This document shows positions 51,214-59,069 of a DNA stretch of 64,000 bases, in pieces. The DNA is taken from the NCBI RefSeq assembly GCF_030908215.1, contig NZ_JAVFJK010000015.1, positions 1-64,000 of the forward strand. The letters run 5' to 3'. The translations under genes and the position numbers were made by a program. This stretch comes from Sinomonas sp. ASV486 (GTDB lineage: Bacteria; Actinomycetota; Actinomycetes; Actinomycetales; Micrococcaceae). The number at the start of each line of letters is the position of its first letter. The stretch's first letter is position 1. The notes under the pieces are model-generated. The model was not told where the DNA came from. It saw nothing but the letters and a program-made list of their open reading frames with translations, and did not search any database.

Positions 51214-51597
51214 GTGGCACGTGTGAAGCGGGCAGTCAACGCCCTCAAGAAGCGCCGTACCGTCCTCGAGCGGGCGTCCGGCTACCGTGGTCAGCGCTCG
51301 CGCCTGTACCGCAAGGCCAAAGAGCAGCTGCTGCACTCGTTCGTGTACAGCTACCAGGACCGTCACAAGCGCAAGGGCGACTTCCGCCGCCTGTGGATCC
51401 AGCGCATCAACGCTGCGTCCCGCGCCAACGGCCTGACCTACAACCGCCTCATCCAGGGCCTCAAGGCCGCTGAGGTCGAGGTTGACCGCCGTATGCTCGC
51501 CGAGCTCGCCGTCTCCGACGCGGCCGCGTTCTCGGCCCTCGTCGAGGTTGCCAAGAAGGCCCTCCCGGCCGACGTAAACGCCCCGGCCGCCAAGTAG
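51214..51597 (+). CDS. rplT: 50S ribosomal protein L20
   Basis: 127 residues with the long basic N-terminal helix ([19 protein letters not shown], then [17 protein letters not shown]) that threads into 23S rRNA domain I, and the globular C-terminal domain ([23 protein letters not shown]). L20 is essential for early 50S assembly and is the autoregulator of this operon in several bacteria. The GTG start follows AAAGGAG. A strong terminator follows. Confidence 0.97.
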   Translation: MARVKRAVNALKKRRTVLERASGYRGQRSRLYRKAKEQLLHSFVYSYQDRHKRKGDFRRLWIQRINAASRANGLTYNRLIQGLKAAEVEVDRRMLAELAVSDAAAFSALVEVAKKALPADVNAPAAK

Positions 51598-51646
51598 CAT
51601 CCGCGGGGCCGACCGGTCCCCAGCGGACCAGGCCCGTCGCGTTCCA

Positions 51647-51682
51647 CAGCGCCCGCACAGCCCCCCAGCTGCGCGGGCGCTG
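51647..51682 (+). terminator. Intrinsic-type terminator after rplT
   Basis: CAGCGCCCGC (51647-51656) pairs perfectly with GCGGGCGCTG (51673-51682), followed by TTG. Confidence 0.8.
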
Positions 51683-51726
51683 TTGCGTCCCCGGGGCATT
51701 CCGCGCCGTCGGCCCGAAGCCCTCGC

Positions 51727-51732
51727 TAGAGT
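51727..51732 (+). promoter_or_regulatory. -10 element of a leaderless promoter
   Basis: TAGAGT ends 6 nt before the GTG at 51739. Confidence 0.55.
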
Positions 51733-51738
51733 TGGTCC

Positions 51739-52638
51739 GTGATGCCGAGCGAGACCATGACCAACCCCCGAGCCGACCGTGTCCGCGACGTGGCCAAGCT
51801 GGCCACCCGAACGGCCAGGAACCGACGCCGGCAGTTCCTGGCGGAGGGCCCGCAGGCCGTCCGCGAGGCGCTTCGCCTCGACGCTGCGCGGCGCGCGGAC
51901 GGCAAGGAGCCGGCCGTCGTCGAGCTCTACGCGAGCGAGGCCTGCCTCTCGCGGTATCCCGAGATCGCACATCTCGCCGAGGGGACGGGCCTCCTCCGGC
52001 TGGCCGACGATGACGTGCTTGCGGCGATGGCGGACACCGTGAGCCCCCAGGGAATCGTCGCGGTGTGCCCGATGCTCGATGTTCCGCTCGATGCCGTCCT
52101 CGCCGCCCGCCCGAGGCTTATCGCCGTCATGTGTCGCGTCCAGGATCCCGGGAACGCCGGGACGATCCTCCGGGCCGCCGACTCGGCGGGCGCCGACGCG
52201 GTAGTCCTCACCTCCGGCAGCGTAGACATCTACAACCCCAAGGCGGTCCGCAGCACGGCGGGCTCACTCTTCCACGTCCCCGTGGTGCTCGCCGCTGAGA
52301 CTGCGGCCCTCGTCGACGCGGCACGCGCCGCTGGTCACGGGGTCCTCGCAGCCGACGGCGCAGGTCCCCTCGATCTCGACATCCTCCAGGACGAGTCAGC
52401 GGCACGGCGGGCGGGTGGCGTCCAAGCATCCGACGCGGCCGCAGCGGGCAGCGGGTACCGGCTCGAGGGGCCAACGGCCTGGCTCTTCGGCAACGAGGCG
52501 CAGGGCCTGAACGAGGCCGAGAAGGCCCTCGCGGACCACCGGGTCGCGGTGCCGCTGTACGGCCGGGCCGAGAGCCTCAACGTCGGCACCGCGGCCACAG
52601 TCTGCCTGTACGCGAGCGCGCGGAGCCAGCGGCGCTGA
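51739..52638 (+). CDS. TrmH/SpoU family RNA 2'-O-methyltransferase
   Basis: 299 residues of the SPOUT class. The N-terminal substrate-binding part (RTARNRRRQFLAEGPQAVREAL) is followed by the knot domain with motif 1 QDPGNAGTILRAADSAGADAV, motif 2 TAWLFGNEAQGLN and motif 3 VPLYGRAESLNVGTAATVCLY. It methylates a ribose in rRNA or tRNA; the site is unknown. Located between rplT and pheS as in many actinobacteria. GTG 51739 fits the leaderless -10; ATG 51742 is one codon later. Confidence 0.92.
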   Translation: MMPSETMTNPRADRVRDVAKLATRTARNRRRQFLAEGPQAVREALRLDAARRADGKEPAVVELYASEACLSRYPEIAHLAEGTGLLRLADDDVLAAMADTVSPQGIVAVCPMLDVPLDAVLAARPRLIAVMCRVQDPGNAGTILRAADSAGADAVVLTSGSVDIYNPKAVRSTAGSLFHVPVVLAAETAALVDAARAAGHGVLAADGAGPLDLDILQDESAARRAGGVQASDAAAAGSGYRLEGPTAWLFGNEAQGLNEAEKALADHRVAVPLYGRAESLNVGTAATVCLYASARSQRR

Positions 52639-52740
52639 CCCTCACGGATGGCGTACGCCAGCTACCCAGCTCAGCCGGTAGCTTGGTCTTCGTACGGCGC
52701 CGCACGCACCCGCGGGGCCGATCACTCGAAAGGAATCTTC

Positions 52741-53661
52741 ATGGCTTCTGGCGGTGGGACCAAGGCCGTTGTCGCGGCGCTGTCTGCGAATCTGGCCATC
52801 GCGGTGATGAAGTTCGTCGCCTTCGCACTGACCGCGTCGTCATCCATGCTGGCCGAGGCGATCCACTCGGTCGCCGACTCGGGGAACCAGGTGCTCCTGC
52901 TCGTGGGAGGGAAGCGCTCACGGAAGAAGCCGAATCCGGAGCACCCTTTCGGTTACGGGCGCGAGCGGTACATCTACGCGTTCATCGTCTCGATCGTGCT
53001 CTTCAGCGTGGGCGGACTCTTTGCCCTGTACGAGGCGTGGCAGAAGTTCCAGCACCCGCACGGCATCGAGGGCGGCTGGTGGTGGGTACCTATCGCGGTC
53101 CTCGTCGGAGCGGTCATCGCAGAGGGCTTGTCCTTCCGCACGGCCATCAAGGAGGCCAGCCATACGAGGGGCACCCAGTCCTGGGTCTCGTACATCCGGA
53201 ATGCGAAGCAGCCCGAGCTGCCGGTGGTCCTCCTCGAGGACTTCGGCGCCCTCGTCGGCCTCGTCTTCGCGCTGTTCGGCGTCTCCCTGACGGTCGCGAC
53301 AGGGAACGGACTGTGGGATGCCGCCGGCACCGCGATGATCGGTGTGCTCCTCGTGGCCATCGCCGTCATCCTCGCGGTCGAGACAAGCTCGCTGCTTCTC
53401 GGGGAATCAGCCACGGCGGCGGATGTCGCCAAGATCGAGGCGGCCCTTGCCGGCGACGGGACCCGGGTCATTCACCTCCGGACTATGCACCTCGGACCTG
53501 AGGACCTCCTCGTCGGAGCGAAGATCAGCGTCACGAGGGGTGCCACGGGTGAGCAGATCGCCCGCTCGATCGACGACGCCGAGGCCCGCGTCCGCGCGGC
53601 CGTCCCCAGTGCGCGCCTCATCTACCTCGAGCCCGACATCCCGCGCGGGGACGCGTCCTAG
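52741..53661 (+). CDS. Cation diffusion facilitator family transporter
   Basis: 306 residues with about five or six membrane helices. The metal-site region is MLAEAIHSVADSGNQVLLL (helix 2, Asp/His) and a second site lies in LLEDFGALVGLVFAL (helix 5). HPFGYGRERYIYAFI is the conserved loop of the family. A short cytoplasmic C-terminal domain follows. Probably exports divalent metal, such as zinc or iron, in exchange for protons. ATG 52741 follows AAAGGAA; the -10 candidate TAGCTT at 52679 predicts a 50-nt leader. It converges on the MFS gene with only 4 bp between stops. Confidence 0.88.
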   Translation: MASGGGTKAVVAALSANLAIAVMKFVAFALTASSSMLAEAIHSVADSGNQVLLLVGGKRSRKKPNPEHPFGYGRERYIYAFIVSIVLFSVGGLFALYEAWQKFQHPHGIEGGWWWVPIAVLVGAVIAEGLSFRTAIKEASHTRGTQSWVSYIRNAKQPELPVVLLEDFGALVGLVFALFGVSLTVATGNGLWDAAGTAMIGVLLVAIAVILAVETSSLLLGESATAADVAKIEAALAGDGTRVIHLRTMHLGPEDLLVGAKISVTRGATGEQIARSIDDAEARVRAAVPSARLIYLEPDIPRGDAS

Positions 53662-53665
53662 CTCG

Positions 53666-54958
53666 TCAGGTGAGCGGCCGGCGGCGTTCGAGGACACCGC
53701 TGGCGAAGACGATCCCCAGGCCGAGTACGGCCAGGACCGCGCCCACATATGCCGGGGCGACAAAGCCCCAGCCCGCCGCGATGACCGCACCGCCCAGGAA
53801 CGCACCGAGCGCGTTGGCCACGTTGAGGGCGGAGTGGCTCAATGACGTGGCCAGGGTCGCGGCACCCGGAGCGGTGTCGAGCAGGCGGGCCTGCAGGGCG
53901 GGGATCAGGATCGAGCCGGAGCCGCCGACCACGAACACCATGACCAGCGCGAGCGGCCAGATAGGTGCGGCGAGCCCGTAGAGGACCATCACCACCGCCA
54001 CGGCGGCCAGCGCCCAGTAGATCGTGCCCATGACCGAGCGGTCGGCGAGCCGGCCTCCGACGATGTTGCCCGCGACCATGCCGAGCCCGTAGAGCGCGAC
54101 GACCACCGGCATGAGAGATTCTGGCAGGCCGGCAACGCCGGTCATCGTGTGCGCGATGTAGGTGTAGGTGGCGAAGAAGCCGCCGAATCCGACGACGCCG
54201 ACAGCGAGGGCCAGCCAGAGCTGCACCCTCTTGAGGGCCGAGAGCTCGCGCCTGATGCTCGCCTCGGGGTGGGGCGGCTCATAGGGGACGAACCGTGCCA
54301 CCATGGCGACGCACACGACGGCGATCACGCCCGTGACGACGAACAGGAGCCGCCATCCGAGCGACTGCCCAAGCCACGTGGCAGCGGGGACCCCGAGCAC
54401 GTTGGCGATGGTGAGGCCGGACATGACCGTGGCGATGGCCCACCCGCGCTTCGTCGGCGCCACGAGTGAGGCGGCGATGACGGCGGCCGTGCCGAAGTAT
54501 GCGCCGTGGGGGAGGCCCGCTGCGAAGCGTGAGACGAGCATCGCCCCGTAGTCGGCGGCCACGAACGAGGACAGGTTCGCGATCCCGTAGAAGGCCATGA
54601 GGCCGAGCACGAGTGCCTTGCGGGGCAGTCGTGCGCCGAAGGCCGCGAGGAGGGGAGCGCCCACGACGACCCCGAGCGCGTACGCGGAGATGAGCTGTCC
54701 GGCCTCGGGCGTGCTGATGGCGAGACCGCGCTCGATCTCCTTGAGAAGGCCCATCGTCGCGAACTCGACAGTGCCGATGGCGAATCCGCCCAGACCGAGG
54801 GCGAGCATGGCCCAGAACAGCGGGCGCGGGGCGAGCAGCGTCGAGGGGCGGTGGGTGCGCGGAGCGACCGCGTCCGCGGGCTGCTCGAGTAGTGACTGCT
54901 CGGGTCGTGTCTGGTGGGGTGGGGCCGAGTCGGCCAGGGGACGTTCGGGCGTTGGCAC
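53666..54958 (-). CDS. MFS transporter (DHA1/AraJ-like efflux family)
   Basis: 430 residues with twelve hydrophobic helices after a Pro/Gln/Arg-rich N-terminus of about 50. The first helix FWAMLALGLGGFAIGTVEFATMGLLKEI and the following ISAYALGVVVGAPLLAAFGARLPRKALVLG (motif A) are typical of the DHA1 sugar/purine/arabinose efflux group (YdhP, AraJ). Substrate unknown. The open frame runs further up to 55525, but only GTG 54958 has a binding site (CGAGGAA, about 8 nt away) at the point where family similarity begins. Confidence 0.88.
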   Translation of the reverse strand: MPTPERPLADSAPPHQTRPEQSLLEQPADAVAPRTHRPSTLLAPRPLFWAMLALGLGGFAIGTVEFATMGLLKEIERGLAISTPEAGQLISAYALGVVVGAPLLAAFGARLPRKALVLGLMAFYGIANLSSFVAADYGAMLVSRFAAGLPHGAYFGTAAVIAASLVAPTKRGWAIATVMSGLTIANVLGVPAATWLGQSLGWRLLFVVTGVIAVVCVAMVARFVPYEPPHPEASIRRELSALKRVQLWLALAVGVVGFGGFFATYTYIAHTMTGVAGLPESLMPVVVALYGLGMVAGNIVGGRLADRSVMGTIYWALAAVAVVMVLYGLAAPIWPLALVMVFVVGGSGSILIPALQARLLDTAPGAATLATSLSHSALNVANALGAFLGGAVIAAGWGFVAPAYVGAVLAVLGLGIVFASGVLERRRPLT

Positions 54959-55059
54959 GGCGTTGTTCCTCGGGTGGCATGGGCGAAGGTGGAGGAACAG
55001 CGTTGGCCCTCGGTCCTTGCCAACTCTACGGCGCGCAGGGTCATTCCATGGGCCCTGCC

Positions 55060-55065
55060 TAGACT
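55060..55065 (+). promoter_or_regulatory. -10 element of a leaderless promoter for the NUDIX gene
   Basis: TAGACT ends 7 nt before the GTG at 55073. Confidence 0.6.
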
Positions 55066-55072
55066 GTGACTC

Positions 55073-55534
55073 GTGCAGACGCAGACTGAGGGCAGCGCGG
55101 AACCCGCGGACAACGGAGGGCTCCTGCAGGTCGTGGGCGGCGCGATCGTCGACTCGCTCGAGCGGCCCGTGCGGCTCCTCGTGGCACGGCGGACGGCGCC
55201 CGAGGCCTTCGCGGGGATGTGGGAGTTCCCGGGCGGCAAGGTCGAGGCGGGAGAGGCGCCCGAGGACGGACTCCGCCGGGAGCTGCGCGAAGAACTCGGT
55301 GTGAGCGTGGTCCTGGGTGACGAGATCCCCGGTCCGCTGGTGCAGGGCTGGCCGCTCAGCGGGGCGGCCGCGATGCGGGTATGGGTTGCGGCGGTGCACG
55401 ATGGGGCGCCGGCTCCACTCGAGGACCACGACGAGCTTCGTTGGGTCGAGCTCGACGGCGACCGGATCATGGACCTGCCCTGGATACCCGCGGACCTCCC
55501 GATCGTCGACGCGCTCCGCAGACACTTGGCTTAG
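55073..55534 (+). CDS. NUDIX hydrolase, MutT-like
   Basis: 153 residues. The NUDIX box G-x5-E-x7-R-E-x2-E-E-x-G is intact from GKVEAGE through REL and REELG. The preceding MWEFPGG and the late DELRWVELD are typical of MutT-type (d)NTP pyrophosphohydrolases, which clear 8-oxo-dGTP; the exact substrate is not proven. Leaderless GTG start. It converges with a radical SAM gene across an 18-bp repeat. Confidence 0.88.
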   Translation: MQTQTEGSAEPADNGGLLQVVGGAIVDSLERPVRLLVARRTAPEAFAGMWEFPGGKVEAGEAPEDGLRRELREELGVSVVLGDEIPGPLVQGWPLSGAAAMRVWVAAVHDGAPAPLEDHDELRWVELDGDRIMDLPWIPADLPIVDALRRHLA

Positions 55535-55590
55535 ACGCGGGCAGCCGTGTCGACCTGTGCCGCGCCGGGACTCACCGGCTCAGAAGGCGG

Positions 55591-55660
55591 GCTGTCCTGG
55601 AACAAGGCGCTGCCCTAGAAGAGGGCGCCGTCCTAAGAGAGCACTGTCCTAGAACAGGGC
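55591..55660. repeat. Four tandem units of about 18 bp between converging genes
   Basis: Units of the type GCTGTCCTAGAACAGGGC, with lengths 18, 18, 16 and 18; the last can fold (CTGT/ACAG). The last unit contains the stop codon of the radical SAM gene (55649). Confidence 0.75.
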
Positions 55661-56788
55661 ATCCTGCAGCGGGGGGCTTTCCTGATGCCGGGGGTTCTCA
55701 GAGCCGCCGCGCCGAGCGTGGCCGCCGCCGCGGTGTGCTCCTTCGCCACTGAGCGGGCGTTCGGCGTGGGCTGTGGCATCCCGATGTCCAAAGGCCTCAT
55801 CGCGCTCGAAACCTCGCCCGAACCCATGCCGCGCTTTGGCCGCAGCAACTCGCTTCCCCAGCCACGAGCGATACTCAGCCGGAGCGTAGGCGCCCTTCGC
55901 GTAGAGGCTGCGGTACCGCCCCACGAGGTGTGGATTGGTGCGGGCCAGCCACCCCATGAACCAGTCGCGGGTTCCTGGCCGCAGGTGCAGCGCCCCGGTC
56001 GTCACCCCGGTTGCCCCCGCCGCAGCCAGCTTTCCCATGAGAGCGTCCAGATGCTCCTCCGAGTCCGTGAGCCAGGGCAGGATCGGCATCACCATGACGC
56101 CGCAGGGCAGGCCGGCCTCGCGGAGGCGCGAGATGAGCGTGAGGCGCGCGGCGGGGGACGGCGTTCCCGGCTCGATGGCCGCTTGGAGCTCGGGGTCCAG
56201 CACTGCGAGGGAGATCCCCGCACCGATCGGCACGTTGGCCCCTGCGGCCTTGAGCAGCGGGATGTCACGTGCGAGGAGGGTGCCCTTGGTCAGGATGGAG
56301 AACGGTGTGCCGGAGCCTGCCAATGCCCTGATGATCCCCGGCATGAGTGCGTAGCGGCCCTCGGCCCGCTGGTACGGGTCCGTGTTGGTGCCCAGGGCCA
56401 CGTGCTCTCGGTCCCACGAGGGCTTCGAAACTTCCGCTCGGAGGACCTCCGCGACGTTGACCTTGACGACGAGCTGCCGGTCGAAGTCGAGGCCGGCGTC
56501 GAGGTCGAGATACGTATGGGTATTGCGGGCGAAGCAGTACACGCAGGCGTGGCTGCAGCCACGGTATGGATTGACCGTCCAGCGGAACGGCATCGAGGAC
56601 GCCGGCGGGACCTTGTTGAGCGCCGATTTCGCGGCGACCTCGTGGAAGGTGATTCCCTGGAACTCCGGCGTCCTCACCGTGCGCAGCGCGCCCGCAAGGG
56701 ACAGGAGGGGCGGCTGGGCCGGGAGGCCGCTGTCCGACCCGGGGAGCGGTTCGGCCACCGTTTGCGTGTTCCATCGCATAGCGTACAT
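55649..56788 (-). CDS. Rv2578c-family radical SAM protein
   Basis: 379 residues. The radical SAM cluster is C78, C82 and C85 (in YRGCSHACVYCFAR), followed by VALGTNTDPYQRAEG and GVMVMPILPWLTDS, features shared with the Rv2578c family, distantly like spore photoproduct lyase. Substrate unknown. A LexA-like palindrome (56789) abuts the start; to my knowledge Rv2578c also belongs to the mycobacterial LexA regulon, so a DNA-damage role is plausible. Start is either ATG 56788 or ATG 56779. The last 40 residues are low complexity and read into an 18-bp repeat. Confidence 0.88.
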   Translation of the reverse strand: MYAMRWNTQTVAEPLPGSDSGLPAQPPLLSLAGALRTVRTPEFQGITFHEVAAKSALNKVPPASSMPFRWTVNPYRGCSHACVYCFARNTHTYLDLDAGLDFDRQLVVKVNVAEVLRAEVSKPSWDREHVALGTNTDPYQRAEGRYALMPGIIRALAGSGTPFSILTKGTLLARDIPLLKAAGANVPIGAGISLAVLDPELQAAIEPGTPSPAARLTLISRLREAGLPCGVMVMPILPWLTDSEEHLDALMGKLAAAGATGVTTGALHLRPGTRDWFMGWLARTNPHLVGRYRSLYAKGAYAPAEYRSWLGKRVAAAKARHGFGRGFERDEAFGHRDATAHAERPLSGEGAHRGGGHARRGGSENPRHQESPPLQDALF

Positions 56789-56804
56789 TCGAATCTATCT
56801 TCGA
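56789..56804. promoter_or_regulatory. Putative LexA (SOS) box of the radical SAM gene
   Basis: TCGAATCTATCTTCGA has the TCGAA/TTCGA arms with two mismatches to TCGAAC-N4-GTTCGA. On the minus strand it lies 3 bp downstream of TTGACA (56814-56809), a perfect -35, so LexA would block this promoter. Confidence 0.6.
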
Positions 56805-56872
56805 ATTGATGTCAAGCGCCCTGCGCGGGGATGTCGGGTGCGGGGCCCCAGACGCTGCATCCAGACTCAGGT

Positions 56873-57514
56873 CTAGGCGAGCGCCCACGCGACGATGAGC
56901 GAGGCCGAGACCTCGGTCTCGCCCGCCTCAAGGGGCGCGCTGGCCTCGGCCGCCGCGAAGGCCACCCTGCGCATCGGCACCGGCTGGCCGGGCATGCCCC
57001 CCTGGGGCCCCGCGTCGATGCGGACCACGGCGCCGAGCCCGCGTCCTGCGAGCTGTGCGAGCCGCTCGGCGCACGCCTTGGCATCGAGGAAGGCAGCCTC
57101 CTGCGCCGAAGCCCGGGCCGCGGATTCATCGGAGATCCCGAGTGCGAGCCCATTGATCCGCACGGCGTCACCGCCCGCCGTCACGACGGCGTCGAGCAGG
57201 TCTCCGGTGCGCGCGAGGTCCCTCGCCCGCACGGTCAGCCCGCGGCCCGCCGCGTATCCGACCAACCGCTGCCCGCGCCCCTCCTCCCAGGTCATCTCGG
57301 GGGTGACGGTGAGCGAGGTCGAGGCGATGTCGTTGCGGGCGACGCCGGCCCGCAGCGCTGCGGCGACGATCGCCTCGGAGGCGCGCGACGCGCCGTCGTA
57401 CGCATCCTTCAGGCGCTGCGAGCGGACCTCGGAGCCGAGACGGAGGATCGCGAGGTCCGGCACTGCGATGACGGAACCTGTCCCGGTGACGGTGATGGTG
57501 TCGGGGTGGCTCAT
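56873..57514 (-). CDS. SIMPL domain-containing protein (DUF541)
   Basis: 213 residues covering a complete SIMPL/DUF541 domain: ITVTGTGSVIAVPDLAILRLG at the start, the YDGASRASEAIVAAALRAGV helix, and the ending VSASLIVAWAL. No signal peptide is evident, whereas many homologues are periplasmic. Function is poorly known (an oxidative-stress role is reported for some). The ATG overlaps the upstream HExxH-type gene by 4 nt (ATGA), so they form a coupled pair. Confidence 0.88.
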   Translation of the reverse strand: MSHPDTITVTGTGSVIAVPDLAILRLGSEVRSQRLKDAYDGASRASEAIVAAALRAGVARNDIASTSLTVTPEMTWEEGRGQRLVGYAAGRGLTVRARDLARTGDLLDAVVTAGGDAVRINGLALGISDESAARASAQEAAFLDAKACAERLAQLAGRGLGAVVRIDAGPQGGMPGQPVPMRRVAFAAAEASAPLEAGETEVSASLIVAWALA

Positions 57515-57939
57515 GGTCTCAGATCCTTACGTGGCAGGTAGCCGCCGTCCTCGAGGCCGGCGAGGCGTTCGAACGGGTTGAAGGAGGCCGGGTCGCCGGG
57601 CCGTGCGAGCGTGACGGCGGCGCCAGCGAGGTGGCCGGCGAAGTACAGGGGGAGGAACGGCAGCCCGAGGCAGACCGCGTACTGGGTCGCGTGGCGGGCC
57701 TCGTGGGCGAAGAGCTCGCGACGCGAGACGAGCTCGGCGGCGCTGCCTCTCGTGAAGACCACGTTCCCCACCGTGAAGGCGCCAGCCACGGGGAGCCTCG
57801 GACGGTAGGACTCGGCGACGAACAGCCCGCCGGGGCCGCGGCGCAGGGGCGTCCGTGCCACTGCGGCCATGAGGAGGCCGAGCAGCGTCGAGAGGTTCAG
57901 CGTGTTGAGCACAGCCCGTGCCCGGGTCCCAGCGCGCAC
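57511..57939 (-). CDS. Small protein with an HEARH zinc-protease-like motif
   Basis: 142 residues. RRELFAHEARHATQYAVCLGLPFLPLYFAGHLAG contains HEARH, a match to the HExxH zinc motif, followed by hydrophobic segments, as in short membrane-linked putative peptidases of actinobacteria. The FTVGNVVFTRG segment before it is reminiscent of DUF4157-type metalloprotease folds, but I cannot confirm the family. A third zinc ligand is not obvious. It is coupled to the SIMPL gene and predicted to have a leaderless GTG start. Confidence 0.7.
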   Translation of the reverse strand: MRAGTRARAVLNTLNLSTLLGLLMAAVARTPLRRGPGGLFVAESYRPRLPVAGAFTVGNVVFTRGSAAELVSRRELFAHEARHATQYAVCLGLPFLPLYFAGHLAGAAVTLARPGDPASFNPFERLAGLEDGGYLPRKDLRP

Positions 57940-57945
57940 AGGTGC

Positions 57946-57951
57946 ATAGTA
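57946..57951 (-). promoter_or_regulatory. -10 element of a leaderless promoter (HEARH protein)
   Basis: TACTAT on the minus strand ends 6 nt before the GTG at 57939. Divergent from the pheS -10 10 bp away. Confidence 0.6.
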
Positions 57952-57961
57952 GCCCGTGAAT

Positions 57962-59065
<1,104 letters not shown>

Positions 59066-59069
59066 TCAC

